A DNA stretch of 64,000 nt from Sorghum bicolor (Eukaryota; Streptophyta; Magnoliopsida; Poales; Poaceae), in NCBI RefSeq assembly GCF_000003195.3, contig NC_012876.2, positions 57,964,407-58,028,406 of the forward strand, read 5' to 3'. Position numbers and translations under genes: made by a program. A model generated the notes under the pieces. It was given only the letters and a program-made list of their open reading frames with translations, searched no databases and was not told the origin of the DNA. Shown in pieces: positions 1 to 12,320 of the stretch (its first letter is position 1; each line of letters starts with the position of its first letter).

Positions 1-2
1 GC

Positions 3-1451
3 TCGCTCCGGAGCATCCGGGAGATCGACCTGCTGCCCGACGACGCCGTCGCCGACCTCCGCGCCATCGCGTCCCGCATGGCCGCCGCCGGGTACGGCCG
101 CGAGTGCGCGCAGGTGTACGCCTCCGTCCGCAAGCCCGCCGTCGACGCCTCCCTGCGCCGGCTCGGCGTCGAGCGCCTCAGCATCGGCGACGTCCAGCGC
201 CTCGAGTGGGACGCGCTCGAGGCCAAGATCCGCCGGTGGATCCGCGCCGCCCGCGCCGCCGTCCGCGGCGTCTTCGCCAGCGAGCGCCGCCTCTGCTTCC
301 ACATCTTCCACGACCTTCCCATCTCCAGCGCCACCATCTCCGCCGCCTCAGCGCCCGCCACGCACGACACCCCCTTCGCTGAGGCCGTCAAGGGCGCCGC
401 GCTGCAGCTCTTCGGCTTCGCCGAGGCCATCAGCATCGGCCGCCGCTCCCCTGAGAAGCTCTTCAAGATCATAGACCTCCACGACGCGCTCTCGGACCTC
501 CTCCCCGACGTCTCCGACATCTTCGCCGCCTCCAAGGTCGCCGAGTCCATATACGTGCAGGCCGTTGAGATCCGGTCGCGCCTCGCCGATGCCGTCAGAG
601 GGATACTCTCCGAGTTCGAGAACGCCGTGCTCCGCGACCCGCCCAAGACCGCGGTGCCTGGCGGTACCATCCACCCGCTCACTCGGTATGTGATGAACTA
701 TAGCAGCCTCATTTGCGACTACAAGGTCACCCTCTCCGAGCTCATCATATCGCGTCCATCAGCTAGTGCCCGTCTTTCTGCTGAGGGCAATGAGCTCGCG
801 CCGTCCTTGGCCGACCTCGAGCTCCCTGAGCTTGAGAACCGGTTACCGCTTGCCTCTCACATTGTCTGGATCATTGTTGTTCTTGAACACAACCTGGAGG
901 GCAAGGCGGCACTCTACAAGGATCCAGCTCTCTCGCATCTGTTCATGATGAACAATGTACACTACATTGTACACAAGGTGAAAGATTCGCCAGATCTCTG
1001 GGGCATGATCGGTGATGATTACTTGAAACGGCTTACTGGCAAGTTCACAGTGGCGGCCACAAACTACCAGCGCACCTCATGGCTGAAGATCTTGAATTGT
1101 CTGCGTGATGAGGGGCTCCATGTAAGTGGTGGCTTTTCGTCAGGGATATCCAAGTCGGCGCTGCGGGAGCGGTTCAAATCCTTCAATGCTGCATTTGAGG
1201 ATGCACATAGGGTGCAGTCAGGGTGGTGTGTGCCAGATAACCAGCTGAGGGAGGAGCTCAGGATCTCAATTGCTGAGAAGCTGCTGCCAGCATACCGGTC
1301 ATTCCTTGGCAGGTTTCGACATCATATAGAGAATGGGAAGCATCCAGAGCTGTACATTAAGTACTCTGTTGAGGACCTTGAGATAGCTGTGGGTGATTTC
1401 TTTGAGGGTGTTCCTCCTTCCCCACATAACAGGAGGAGATCACATGGATGA
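3..1451 (+). CDS. EXO70 exocyst subunit (EXO70B-like), 5' end outside window
   Basis: EXO70 proteins are peripheral subunits of the exocyst, which tethers secretory vesicles to the plasma membrane by binding phosphoinositides. The frame is open from base 3, upstream of the first visible Met at 78, so the window cuts the gene. 482 residues are visible; EXO70s are usually about 600-680, so roughly 130-200 N-terminal residues are missing. Family marks, in residues from Met78: APE/SPEKLF-like segment near 125, HPLTRYVMNY near 200, MNNVHYIVHKVKD near 290, NYQRTSWLKIL near 327, RFKSFNAAFED near 365 and a basic C-terminal stretch LLPAYRSFLGRF...KYSVEDLE, the usual lipid-binding face. No intron is visible, as is common for EXO70B genes. 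Assignment to clade B is by eye from wording such as HIVWIIVVLEHNLEGKA; other clades are less likely. Confidence 0.9.
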   Translation, partial: SLRSIREIDLLPDDAVADLRAIASRMAAAGYGRECAQVYASVRKPAVDASLRRLGVERLSIGDVQRLEWDALEAKIRRWIRAARAAVRGVFASERRLCFHIFHDLPISSATISAASAPATHDTPFAEAVKGAALQLFGFAEAISIGRRSPEKLFKIIDLHDALSDLLPDVSDIFAASKVAESIYVQAVEIRSRLADAVRGILSEFENAVLRDPPKTAVPGGTIHPLTRYVMNYSSLICDYKVTLSELIISRPSASARLSAEGNELAPSLADLELPELENRLPLASHIVWIIVVLEHNLEGKAALYKDPALSHLFMMNNVHYIVHKVKDSPDLWGMIGDDYLKRLTGKFTVAATNYQRTSWLKILNCLRDEGLHVSGGFSSGISKSALRERFKSFNAAFEDAHRVQSGWCVPDNQLREELRISIAEKLLPAYRSFLGRFRHHIENGKHPELYIKYSVEDLEIAVGDFFEGVPPSPHNRRRSHG

Positions 1452-4206
1452 AGGACTTGTACCTCCTCATGTATTCAACTAGCTGATGTTGCTATTTATT
1501 CTTTTATTCTTCACAAGGAAAGCTGGTGCTGGCATCTGGGCTCGATTTCTGCTGTCCTGATAGATGTGAGTATAAATTTGGTGATCTTCAATCAAAGATG
1601 GCAAATATGAATACATTTTGGGATCTTTCTGAAGCTGTCAATCGGCCCAGTGGTTCCTACTCTGTAAGAGAAGTTGTTCATTTGGTACACTATTATTATA
1701 TAAATTTTGCATGTAGCATGTCCATATAGGAAATTCTTTCAGTAACATTGGATAGTTGGAACTCATGGCATTCCTGTTTTGCACCAGCTTTTGTTACCCT
1801 TTTCATCGTTAACAATTATCCGAAGGGTCTATGCTTTTGTGGATTAGGTGTAAAAAGATTTATATGACTCTTATGTACCACATGATTTTGTAATATGATA
1901 ATATCATGCTGTTACAAATTCAAAAGAAAACTTCAAGTCTTCTCCATGGCGCACTTCTTTTCAGCTGTTAAAACCAATATAAAGATGAACTGCTAAAGTG
2001 GCATTGTTGATTCCTCCATAAGATACACTTTGTTACTATTTTAGTATATGATCAGTGAGTTAGGAAATGGATGCTATTTGGAAGGAATGTTTTCAAAGTT
2101 TCGATTGTGTGATTATTTTCCAGTACACACCACTTTAGGTTGTTGTCCTTCTGAAAGGCATGTTTTTACTAGTTGTGTTCGTGGTCCCTGACCCTGAGAA
2201 GTTGATTGTAGAAAAAAACATACTGAGAAAAAGCTATAAAAGAGAGGTCTTCTATGTCCCAATCATTTTGTTTTGCCCCTTCTTTTCTTTTGGGATGGGT
2301 CATGGATGTCAAAGCTGTGCTTATTTGAGACTGAAAAACAGATGGAACTAATAAGGAAATAAATAAGAAGAATAATAATTAGTCCAAAATGTCATGCTTG
2401 CCATGGTTCTTGTTTGAAAAACATATGTACCTGTTCTCAAAAATAGAAACCGCATACCATGAATCCATATTAGCTTGTTTTGTGTTGTTATCAGGTACAA
2501 GAAATTACTCTATTGCACTCTCCATTTCCTTCTGCAGGTATGGGACTAGTGAAATGTGTTTACACACCTATCTTTATGATTTTGTTCACTTATAAATGCA
2601 CAATATTGATATATTGATGTACCAATGTGTGCAACTGAAAATAGCCTGTCCATATATATTGTTGCTGTATATGTTCTGGAATCACATGATCCATCATTGC
2701 CTATGATGTAATAAATAAACTATTGAATCGGAGGTCAAGTGTTCGGTGCTATATGTGTAACCTGCCAGGAACAAAAATTTGATGCAGTACCAGCTGATTG
2801 CCCTTTTGAGCTTATAATGTTCGTGATCTTTTGAAGAGTATAACAATGCAAGCTGAAAGATTTGTTGTCATATTTTTTGATTCGAACTGGCCATCATATT
2901 TGGCAGCATGTATCCTGGCATTTTTTTGTATGCATATCGAATTTTGTATAGCTATAATCTGAGTGTCTAGTTGTCTACCTGGCCAACCCTTCCAGTTGCA
3001 TTCTTGTTCGCTTGAGCTAAAAAGTGCTGCTGCTGCTGCTTCAGCTGTAGCCTCCTCACATGTTACTGTAGCACCAACAGAGCAAGTAGCAGCAGCAGCC
3101 ATGGTAGTATAGCGCTGGGACTTGAGGTTTGTATCCAGTAGTCCTGTAGAGTTACAACTGCTTGGTGTCTGCATTATTTCTTCTCGTTTTCCTTTTTTAC
3201 CTTGCAAGTAACATAGGCACAGGTCTGTGTTATTGCTTGCAAAAGGGCTCAAATCTGTGTTCGCTAATTAGGTATTCCTTCGTGGAGAGGGCAGAACATT
3301 GTGTTTTTTTGTTTTATTTTAAAATAAAAGAATGTTTGAGTACATGTAATCTTCTTGGACATATTTACATGCCATGGAAGTAATGCGTTGTGGATACTTC
3401 TCACTTCACATTTGAGTCACTATGATACTGACTTTTTCTACAGCGGCAGCAGTTTGATCTGACATCAGACATGGTTCATGAGTACATAATCTATAGTGTT
3501 TGTACTCTTAATTTTTACCTTTCCTCTGTTTTTAGAAAAATTCTGCATATGAACATTACATGGCACTGAATAGGTAACATGCTAGCACTAGCATTGCTGT
3601 AGTTGACTCTCCATCCAATTTCACACCTTTCTTATTTCTTCCCGTGAATAAAGCTGTATATGCTGAGATTCATGTTTCAACTTTGAAATGTACGAGCTGT
3701 CTCAGCCTGATGCAAATTTTGAGTCATATACGCTCTACATAACTTCTTGCGATTGAGTTATCCTGATGCTGTTTTTCAGGCGTCAAGCCCCGTTTGCAGT
3801 CAGGCTCCCTCCAGCAGGTGAACCGTTCGTGCTTAGCTTACTTGTTTAATTCTTTTTTTTTATCTTCTTCTCGTTGCATAATTACGTAAGTCCATTTGAT
3901 TAAGCTCAATCAAGCTTAACCACCGAATAATTCGCCGATAATGGGGATATTCTCCGATCCGAAAATAAAATACTGGTATATTAATCAGGGGACAACGTGA
4001 CGGCTCACTGTTCTACAAATCATCAATCATGATCATGTGGCACCCGTTGCCGTGTTGCTTTGCTTTTGCTTTGCTTGCTCTGCTCAATTATTGGTGGATT
4101 TTCTGGCATTTCTGCCGAACTATTCTGTTGTAGTGCCCGCCCGTGTGTGAATGAATCAGAGAAAAAATGGCTGGGTTTTGCTTGGCTTTTCGTGGCCGTT
4201 TTCTTA
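1452..4206. other. 3' flank of EXO70; no further gene recognised
   Basis: AT-rich sequence with no long open frame. Probable 3' UTR directly follows the EXO70 stop; AATAAA-type polyadenylation signals occur, for example near 2711. A short CTG/CAG-rich run lies at about 3024-3050. No transposon ends were found here. Confidence 0.5.
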
Positions 4207-4451
4207 GGCCTTGTTTAGTTCACCCAAAAAATAAATAAGTTTTCAAGATTCTTTGTCATATCGAATCTTTCGGCACATGCATGAAGCATTAAATATAGAT
4301 GAAAATAAAAACTAATTGCACAGTTTAACTGTAAATCACGATGATAAATCTTTTGATCCTAATTAGTCTATAATTAGATAATATTTGCCACAAACAAACG
4401 AAAGTGCTAAAATAGTAAAAATCTAAAATCTTTTCGCATCTAAATAAAGCC
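4207..4451. mobile_element. MITE of the GGCCTTGTTTAG family
   Basis: The left end reads GGCCTTGTTTAGTTC and the interior carries the family's typical middle (CTAATTAGTCTATAATTAG, ACATGCATGAAGCATTAAAT). The right end is degraded to AAGCC. Flanks are TTA on the left and TAA on the right, so a clean target duplication is not shown. Same family as the elements at 39.6-42.4 kb and 47.2 kb. Confidence 0.75.
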
Positions 4452-4663
4452 TAACCCCGCCGAGCCTTGGAAATTTGGACTCGAGGAATGACGAATGGAT
4501 GATTCAGAGCGGTGTCAGGTCGCAGCACGTTGAGCCGATATCAACGCCAGCGGGTTCCGCCCGCCGTCCATGCGTGCGGATCGTGCTGTTGTCTCATGCG
4601 TACGAGGCAGACATGTTGCTCTTCCCACTGGCGCCACTTGGCACACAAAAACACGTAATAGTC

Positions 4664-4912
4664 TGAGTTTGGCAGCCAAACAGCCAAAACTTTTAGAGAA
4701 ATAAGTACTTTTTTGAAAGAATGGATCTAAACATGCGCCTGTAAAACTTAGGCAGTAAAGATTTAGAATTTGGGACCTTGTAGCTTCAAAAATATGTAAA
4801 CTTACTTAGAGGTCCGTGTCTTGTGTGTTGCAGACCAAAAAATCTAGAAAACATCTAAACATCTATTTGAAATGTAAAGATTTGGAATCTAAACAGGCCC
4901 TTATATTTAACC
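4664..4912. mobile_element. Possible degraded MITE
   Basis: The segment begins with TTTGGCAGCCAAAC and ends with ATCTAAACAGGCCC, resembling ends of the 'GGCCTGTTTAGAT' class of grass MITEs. The two ends do not match well as inverted repeats and no target duplication was found. Confidence 0.35.
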
Positions 4913-5372
4913 TGGAACTACTGCGATAGGCAAAACATGTTATCATCCCAAATGAACAGCCTAGTTTACGGGTATGTCAAACAAATATCTCACCTTGCTA
5001 AAAAAACTATAACGTGCCTCTTTGTTTTATAAAATTAAATAAAATGAAAAAAGTCCAAATTACTACACTAAGTTTGGCTTTATATCCAAGATAACCTTAT
5101 AAACATTTGATCAGTTTACTCCATCTAACTATTTCAGCTGGTCTGATTTTTCCCTTAGCAAGATTTGCTTTTTCCCTCCATGTTCAGGTTGATTTTAGTT
5201 TTTAAATTTTACACCATAAATTATGTTAAAAAATATACCATAAATTTTTATCATTATTTTGGCAGGTTGGGAGATCTAATATTAAATAAACACTAGGAAT
5301 ACAAAATTGTATGTAACACTAATAATGAAAATTCTTAAATGTATTTTTAAAAAGAAGTTATGATGTCCGCTG
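4913..5372. other. AT-rich intergenic sequence
   Basis: Low-complexity AT-rich DNA between two elements; nothing recognisable as coding or regulatory. Confidence 0.5.
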
Positions 5373-5375
5373 TTA

Positions 5376-5739
5376 GGCCAGTCTTAATGGGGTTTCACCA
5401 GGATGTCATGCACATTTATTAGAACGCCATGTCAGCAAAATTGTATTTTTTGCATGAAACAGAGAGGAGAGAGAAGGAAGTAGTTTCACCATGGTGAAAC
5501 TCCGCGGGCGTTGTTTCCCACGCGGTGAAACGGGATGAAATCCCCACCGAGGGCCAGATCGTTTCACCATCTTGCATGTGATCCATTTATTTTGCAGCAA
5601 TTAAATGCTTTGCTTAGCCTTGGAAACAACAAACTGAAATGCTTCATTGCTGGGGTTATTTCATAGATGGTTTCATTTCAATCTTGATGACGTGTTGATA
5701 TGTGAAACCGTGCAGTGACACTGTCCATTGAGACTGGCC
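5376..5739. mobile_element. Tourist-like (PIF/Harbinger) MITE, 364 bp
   Basis: Terminal inverted repeats GGCCAGTCTTAATGG (left) and CCATTGAGACTGGCC (right) are flanked by the 3-bp duplication TTA at 5373-5375 and 5740-5742, the PIF/Harbinger signature. The interior repeats GTTTCACCATGGTGAAAC-type palindromes. There is no transposase frame. Confidence 0.9.
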
Positions 5740-5742
5740 TTA

Positions 5743-6344
5743 CCTCACAAAAATGAAATCAAAACTCAACTTTATGTGGATTTTAGTGTGTTGATCACAA
5801 AAATTAGGGACTAACTATGTTTTTATGAGAATGTGTACAATTATTAATCCCCATGATGTATATAAACGCCTTATGAGTTATGACCCTTTCAACACATCTA
5901 GGCCCCAGGTGGATGATTTGGGGGTTTTGGTAATTGAGAACATAAATGCTTGCGAAATATCATGTGTTTTACGACGGATAATCATATTGGTTAGTCATAA
6001 TAATGGATATGGTATAGTGGTCCCAAAGACTTGTGAAGAGTATTTGCACTAAGGACGTCTTGTTGGTTTGGCTGATAAGCTATGACAAAAAGTACTGTTG
6101 GCTGATTTGTTACGAGATGACTGACTGATTCGGCTAATAAACTCAAACGAATAGGACTATATTTGTGAATACTAGGGACTGTAAGGCGTATGTAGGCATT
6201 AAATGCGAAGGAAAAAATACACATGAAAAGACTATAGAGAAATGAAGAAAACTTGTACGAAACCAACAAATCAATCTGCATGTAGAAAGAAAAACTCTAT
6301 ATGCTTTCGTAGTTGCTCTAACGAGCAAAGCATTTCAAGTTTCA
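5743..6344. other. Degenerate repeat remnants upstream of the cupin gene
   Basis: A stretch near 5900-5980 (GATTTGGGGGTTTTGGTAAT) resembles grass LTR debris. 6060-6140 resembles the GGCTGATAAGC class of MITE. No ends, target duplications or coding frames can be defined. Confidence 0.3.
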
Positions 6345-6617
6345 ACACCAGATCCAGTTGACCGGCGGAAGAAAATGTTGGCCACCACCGCCGAGTCACC
6401 AACCACTCCCCAGCCGGCAGCCGCCACGCGCCACGTTCCACGCACAGAACAGTTGGAAGCGGAACTTGATGCACTGCTCGGAAACCCATTCAAATCCTCC
6501 GAGGAAAATCCGACAAGTCCGCGGCGAGCAGGGCACGGCGCCGGTCGACCGGATCTAGGGTGAGGTGAGGGTCCGTGGCCGAAGAAGCTCGCAGGCTGTC
6601 GCGAGGAGGCGGAGGAG
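6345..6617 (+). promoter_or_regulatory. Putative promoter/5' leader of the cupin gene
   Basis: GC content rises sharply from about 6360. A 62-codon upstream frame opens at 6375 and stops at 6563, 54 bases before the main ATG; if transcribed it would be a uORF. No convincing TATA box was seen. Confidence 0.35.
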
Positions 6618-8956
6618 ATGGCCTCGGAGGAGATGAAGGCGACGGAGGTGGCGGCGCTGCTGGATCTGAAGCCGCACCCGGAGGGCGGCTTCTACGCCGA
6701 GACCTTCCGCGACGGCTCCGTCACGCTCACCACCTCCCAGCTCCCGCCCCACTGTACGTACTGTGCATCCGCGATTCGTTTGATTACGGCGCAGGGATGT
6801 GTTTGCTGTACTTCAATTTCTAGACGCATGAGATAGTATTATTGCACAGGCGAGTGTGCCATACATTTCATCAAGAGGTAAAAGTGGCACACTACCATAG
6901 CCAACAGGGTTAGCATAGCACTGCTAGAAGTGAAGCCTACTTGTGAAGCCACCCCATCAGACTGATGCACCTCTGCTGCGCGTGTAGCTCCCCCCTTGTT
7001 CTGCTGCCGATTCCTCCTGAAATCGTCACAGCTTTGGAGTTCCATGACATTGATGCTAGAGCTCAGTCTGGGCCTGCTATTTCCAGTTGTGCCCTTGCTT
7101 TGTCGTCCAGACCAGAAATTATAACATCCACTTGACTCGAGGGCAATCGTGTTCTTTGCATAATGTTCTCCATCTTATCGTTCGTGCAATCTTCATCAGC
7201 ACTTCTCCCGCTTTTCTTCCACTAACCCTGACAACCTTGGAACTGGATTGGAACGCCAAACAGATCCAGATTCGAGGTCTTCTGTTACAGCTGAACACGA
7301 GGGCACAAGTTAATTCTTAGTTTCCATATTGTCCACAGAGTTGCTGCACAAAACATTGTTCAAAATAGCATTTTTCTGATGCTAACCCACCACCTTGCCA
7401 CTGACTCAAAGTCAGTTCCTGCCTGTTTATGGTTTACCACTTATCTCAGAAATGTAACGCTAAATCCTGTTAGCCACACAACAATAAAAGTACAGATGAT
7501 TAATGGTTTCATTCTCCGTTCAAAACAGGCAAGTCATAGTATTATCCAGTTTTATCCTAATGGTCAAACTATCTCTGTTCAAGAGCCTACTATTAGATAG
7601 CCATAGGAATACATGGACTCTACAGGGTACTTTAAATTTCCACATAGCATGAGTGTACACAGGTTGGATACCTCTAAAATTAATGGTTGTATACAAAGGT
7701 TGGACTGAATAAGTCCCTTTAGAATTGAAGTTTCAAATGGGCAGCATAAATTTTGTTTTTACCATGGTTCGTGTAGTGTGAAAAAGCTGGATAATTTGTT
7801 CCCTTTCTGTGGTAGTGACCTTGCATGCTTGCTTAGGTATACTGGCTACCTTTGATCCACAAACTAGGAGTAACACCCTTTTGTTTTTCATGTCACATAC
7901 TTCTGGCACAAGTCTTTAGGATTTATAATGGAACCTGCAGTGATTGAGATGTTTGTATCACCATCTGAAAACCACAGCAGATGTTAAGAATACTGAATGT
8001 TTTGCATCATTGCTTCTCTGTTTCTGCTCTGTCAAGGATGAAGAACTTGTGTGTACATTAGTATCAGATTGATCCTAGCTTTCATTATTTAGAGTTATAG
8101 ACAAAAGATAGGATTAGGCTTCCCCTGTGTTAAATTGGAATATCTGTTCTAGATGGCTGCCCCTTCTTTCCCAGTAATTAGTGTTGAAGTGTAGGTCATG
8201 ATGTCAAAGGTATTACTGGGTGGGCAGATCTTTTCTATGGAGACAAGTTATTCTCAGCATACCACCAATTTGAATTTGTGAGTGCAATGTTAGACATTGA
8301 ATGAGTGGTAAACTAGATCATACATGAATATGAAATCAAGCTGTTATAGGTTTATATGTCTCTAATATCCCCTCAATGTATGCTGCAGACAAGGTTGACC
8401 GTGCTGTTAGCACTGCAATCTACTTCTTACTTCCTGCAGGGAGTGTTTCACGTCTCCACCGCATTCCCTGTGCTGAAACCTGGCACTTCTACAAGGGAGA
8501 GCCTCTCACGGTTAGCACCATTTATTTGATCAACCTCATTGAGCTACCTTCTTGCTATCCCACGCCTAAATCATTAGGCAACTAGTTGGCATGCTTTGAT
8601 CTAATACGGCCAGTCTGTGTTTGTCATAGGTCTTTGAGCTTCACGACGATGGTCACATTGACCTTACTGTCATTGGCCCACACCTCGAGGCTGGGCAGCG
8701 CCCCCAGTATACGGTGCCACCGAACGTGTGGTTTGGCTCCTTCCCCACACTAGACGTCGAGTCGTTCGCGTCTGACGGCAGCGTTCTCGTCAAATCTCGA
8801 AAGAGGGACCCCGAGCTGCACTACTCCCTTGTTGGCTGCACCTGTGCCCCTGGCTTCCAATACGAGGACTTTGAAATGGCCAAATTTGAGGACGTGAGTT
8901 CCATTGCTCCCAAGGCTGAACCCTTCCTCAAGTTCCTCATTCCCTCTACCGAGTAA
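6618..8956 (+). CDS. DUF985 / Cupin_5 family protein, three exons
   Basis: Exons 6618-6753, 8389-8510 and 8630-8956 give 194 residues. All splice sites are GT/AG (act|gtacgt, gcag|ac, acg|gttagc, atag|gtc) and the phase is preserved. The N-terminal HPEGGFYAET (20-29) is the DUF985 signature. The beta-barrel segment SRLHRIPCAETWHFYKGEP (66-84) supplies the cupin H/E/H candidates H69, E75 and H78; HYSLVGCTCAPGFQYEDFE (150-168) is the conserved C-terminal block. Family members are small RmlC-like cupins of uncertain biochemical role, so no substrate is claimed. ATG 6618 is chosen because it starts the frame leading into the signature; a second Met follows at codon 6. Intron 1 is long (1635 bp, 6754-8388) with no gene inside. 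An upstream frame at 6375-6563 could be a leader uORF. Confidence 0.92.
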
Positions 8957-9495
8957 CTCCTGAGCGGCCTCAGATGATTCTGGATGGGTTCTTAGATTCT
9001 CTGTACTGCCTACAGTACGGATGATGTTTTTAGTGTGGTTCCATGAGGGTTCTGCTTTTACAATCGTGTAGACAGTAAACTGTATCTATATGTTGTGGTA
9101 CAGATTGAACATTTGGTGCATTGAAACAGAATAACAGCTGGGCTTGATGTTGAAACTGGAGGTGCTTTTGCAAAACTCTGAAACTGTCGCTCGATGCTAG
9201 GAGAGCATCGTAGGATCTTGTAAGGTTTCACATGGTTAAAATCTGGCCATCGATCGTGCAGAGCTTATCCTGTTTGTCCATTACTTTTCTCATATTCTGC
9301 TGCTGCTTGTCATTCTGGTGTCTGTGACTTGTATAACTTGTAAGCATGGTGCGGTGATGCGGAGGTCAGATTGTGGCCCAGCCGCCCAGGTCTGGCGTAA
9401 AGACGGCCCAGATGTTTGGGCGCCATCGCTACTCGCTAGGACTCGAATTTTTCGAGCCTTTGGGTTTTGGTACTGTAGTTGAATTGCACGCACGG
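8957..9495 (+). other. 3' UTR and intergenic flank of the cupin gene
   Basis: Unique-looking sequence after the stop codon; no canonical AATAAA close to the stop was singled out. No coding frame. Confidence 0.4.
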
Positions 9496-9499
9496 ACCA

Positions 9500-9815
9500 G
9501 AATCACTCCACGGACACTATGATGGGTGATGCACTGTGAGGCACAGTGTCTTCTGCTTACGAGTTACGGCACGCTCCGATCCGTTCACATCCATCACCTA
9601 CTGCAGAGCTGCTCCCCCTTGTCTGTTCCTGATCCAGCTAAATAAGTGAGATTAAGAGTAGTACTGTAGTAGGTTCCAGTCATCATCCTTCATGCTAAAT
9701 AACTGTAGTAGTACCCCTAGGCCCCAGGTGAGTGAGTACTCTGAAGCAAAAACGACTCTGCGTCATGGGAAAAGAGCTGTCATACACGTACTCGACGTTT
9801 ACGAGTTAACAACTC
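9500..9815 (+). repeat. Distal upstream block of left P450, matched inverted at 37863-38240
   Basis: Shares long gapped similarity with the reverse complement of 37863-38240. Anchors include TGATCCAGCTAAA, GAGTACTCTGAA, AACGACTCTG, TCATACACGTACTCGA and TTTACGAGTTAACAACTC in the same order. It lies immediately upstream of the left P450 promoter. Confidence 0.85.
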
Positions 9816-10053
9816 AAGGATCGAGATCCGACACAAATACATTTTTTGTAGGAACTATACACATCACAAGACTGTACTTCTGTACAAATAATTAGGTCCC
9901 ATTCGAGATAAATACAGGACACATTCGAGACAAGACGAGAAACCAAGTACACCAACTCACTAATATACTACTATGTTGCCAATCATAAGGCTGAAACCCT
10001 CAACAACACCGCTGTCCAATTTTGCACCGTTATGAAGTATCAATCATAATGCT

Positions 10054-10061
10054 CTATAAGT
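10054..10061 (+). promoter_or_regulatory. TATA box of left P450
   Basis: CTATAAGT lies about 45 bases before ATG 10102 and 75 before ATG 10132. The motif and the following TAGCACAA...TGTTCACCCC are shared with the right P450 copy on the opposite strand, which supports it as the core promoter. Confidence 0.65.
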
Positions 10062-10101
10062 AGCACAAAATGTTCACCCCGAAACTTCATCCCACATTCC
10101 C

Positions 10102-11708
10102 ATGCGTTGCAACATACTGTACTTACCACCAATGGAGCTACCAGTACCACCACTGTTACTCACCTGCCTTGCCATGGTGCTCGCCATCGTGATCCTCCGC
10201 CGCACACTGAAAGGCAAGCCCCGCCGTGTTTACCGCCTCCCGCCGGGTCCAAGACCATGGCCTATCATCGGCAACTTCAACCTGATCGGCGCGCTCCCAC
10301 ACCGCTCCATCCACGAGCTCTCCAAAAAGTACGGCGAGCTCATGCACCTCCGCTTCGGCTCCTACTCCGTCGTCGTCGGCTCGTCGGCCGACATGGCGAA
10401 GCTGTTCCTCAAGACCCATGACCTGCTCTTCCTGGACCGCCCCAAGACGGCCGCCGGCAAGCACACCACCTACAACTACGGCGACATCACGTGGTCGCCC
10501 TACGGCGCGTACTGGCGCCACGCGCGACGCATCTGCGCCACCCAGCTGTTCAGCCCTGGCCGCCTCGCGTCGTTCGAGCACATCCGCGCCGACGAGGTGC
10601 GCTCGCTCGTGCGCGGCCTCTTCGCGGCGTCGGCGTCGGCGTCGGGGTCGGGTTGCGCCGTGCGGCTCAACAAGGACCACCTGTACACGCTCAGCATGAA
10701 CGTGATCACACGGATGGTGCTGGGCAAGCGGCTCTTCGACGGCGGCGGAGACGACGACGACGACGTGGCGGAGGGGCCGGTCTCGTCGCTGGCCGACTTC
10801 AAGTGGATGATGGACGAGCTGCTGCTGGTGAACGGCGTGCTCAACATCGGCGACTGGATTCCATGGCTGGACTGGCTCGACTTGCAAGGCTACATGCGGA
10901 GGATGAAGAGGATCGGAAAGAGGTTCAGCGAGTTCATAGACTACATCCTCGACGAGCACGACGATCGTCGGCGACGCGAGGGCGAGAGCTTCGTGGCGCG
11001 GGACATGGTGGACGTGCTGATGCAGCTCGCAGACGATCCCACCTTCGACGTCCAGATCGGCCGCGTTGGTGTGAAGGCGTTCACGCAGGACCTCATCGTT
11101 GGTGGCTCTGAAAGCACGGCCGTCACCGTGGAGTGGGCCATCTCGGAGCTCCTCAGGAAGCCCTCCCTCTTTGCCATGGCCACCGAGGAGCTCGACCGTG
11201 TCGTCGGCCATGGTCGCTGGGTCACTGAGAAGGACATAGCTCATCTCCCCTACCTCCAGTCCATTGTAAAGGAAACCATGCGCTTGCACCCCATCGTGCC
11301 GCTGCTCATTCCACGCGTTACTCGTGAGGACGCTTCCATTGCCGGCTACGACATTCCTAAGGGCACATGCGTTCTTATCAACGTGTGGACTATGACCCGG
11401 CTCTGTGGGACGCACCAGAGGAGTTCAGGCCGGAGAGGTTCGTCGGGAGCAAGATCGACGTGAAAGGGCAGGATTTCGAGCTGCTGCCGTTCGGGTCCGG
11501 CCGACGGATGTGCCCTGGTTACAACCTTGGGCTGAAGGAGATACAACTGACCTTGGCCAACCTTCTCCATGGGTTTACTTGGAGTCTGCCGGAGGGTATG
11601 GCGAAGGAGGATCTGAGCATGGACGAAGTCTTCGGGCTATCGACCACGCGCAAGCTCCCGCTCGAGGTTATCGTCCAACCAAGGCTCCCTGCTGAACTCT
11701 ACGCATGA
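10102..11708 (+). pseudogene. CYP92-like cytochrome P450, frameshifted copy
   Basis: Intronless P450 very similar to the intact copy at 16416-18041. It shows an N-terminal membrane anchor, proline-rich PPGPRPWPIIGN, WRHARR, the I-helix GGSESTAVT and K-helix ETMR. At about 11390-11395, after LINVWT, seven bases present in the sister copy are missing. The frame shifts and the first frame ends at 11463; the PERF segment, heme loop FGSGRRMCPG and C-terminus (to 11708) continue in another frame. A protein made from this copy would lack the heme Cys and be inactive. Start: Met 10102 opens the frame, but Met 10132 (MELP) aligns with the sister copy and is more likely. Low-complexity expansions (Ala/Ser near 177, Gly/Asp near 215) are specific to this copy. 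The frameshift could be a sequencing error, but a clean 7-base loss argues against that. Confidence 0.88.
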
Positions 11709-12114
11709 TGATGGGGTTTCCAAGTAGATTGAATGATTGATGCAGGTTGCAATATGTTGGTGTCGAGATATATGGTCTCAATTTGCGAGCACGTGGTGCT
11801 GGGGTACGCGAGTTCTTGTTGCAAGAACGCAATTGGGTCGCTGTAGGGTTCATGTTGCTTTCAGTGCCGACCTCGGCAAAATTTGGCTATTATGTAATAA
11901 GAGTGAAAAAACTCCCGTAGTTAGGGCTTCTCTGGTTTGTTGATGATGGCTCTTCGCCATCATTACAAATTGTTGGTGTATTCCATTTCAAATTACTTTT
12001 CTCTTAATGAAAAACGGGCTAAATACGCGATCGCGAAAAAATGATGAATGGTTGTAATTTCTGTGCACGTGTGTTGCTATTTTCAAAGCTGCAAGAAATA
12101 ACGTGCATTCATAA

Positions 12115-12320
12115 GGGCACTCACAATGCAGACTCTATCATAGAGTCTAAAGTTATTTATTACCTCGAACAATGTGGACCTGGAGTCTAAATAAAACTTG
12201 GAGTCTTATTTTTTCTATATCTTTCTTCAATAAATATGCTGCCACATCAGCAAAATATCATCAATAATAGGCAATTAATTGTCTTGGACTCTGTGATAGA
12301 GTCTTGCATTGTGAGTGCCC
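12115..12320. mobile_element. Tourist-like MITE, 206 bp
   Basis: Terminal inverted repeats GGGCACTCACAATGCAGACT and AGTCTTGCATTGTGAGTGCCC-type right end, flanked by TAA at 12112-12114 and 12321-12323. An inner palindrome TCTAT(C/A)ATAGAGTC extends the TIRs. No coding capacity. Confidence 0.9.

Larger units (their letters stand above)
10035..11941 (+). repeat. Left arm of tail-to-tail inverted duplication (P450)
   Basis: Core promoter, coding region and 3' flank match the reverse complement of 16175-18146. In the 3' flank, shared anchors include GTAGGGTTCATG, CAGTGCCGACCTCGG, AATTTGGCTATTATGTAATA and TCTGGTTTGT, after which similarity stops. The P450s therefore came from one segmental duplication that included UTRs. 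Confidence 0.9.

Noticed and set aside
10156..11415. 419-codon open frame antisense to the left P450
   Set aside because: It mirrors the GC-rich P450 coding strand; the right P450 has a comparable shadow. Codon composition (His/Val/Glu-rich) fits an antisense artefact.
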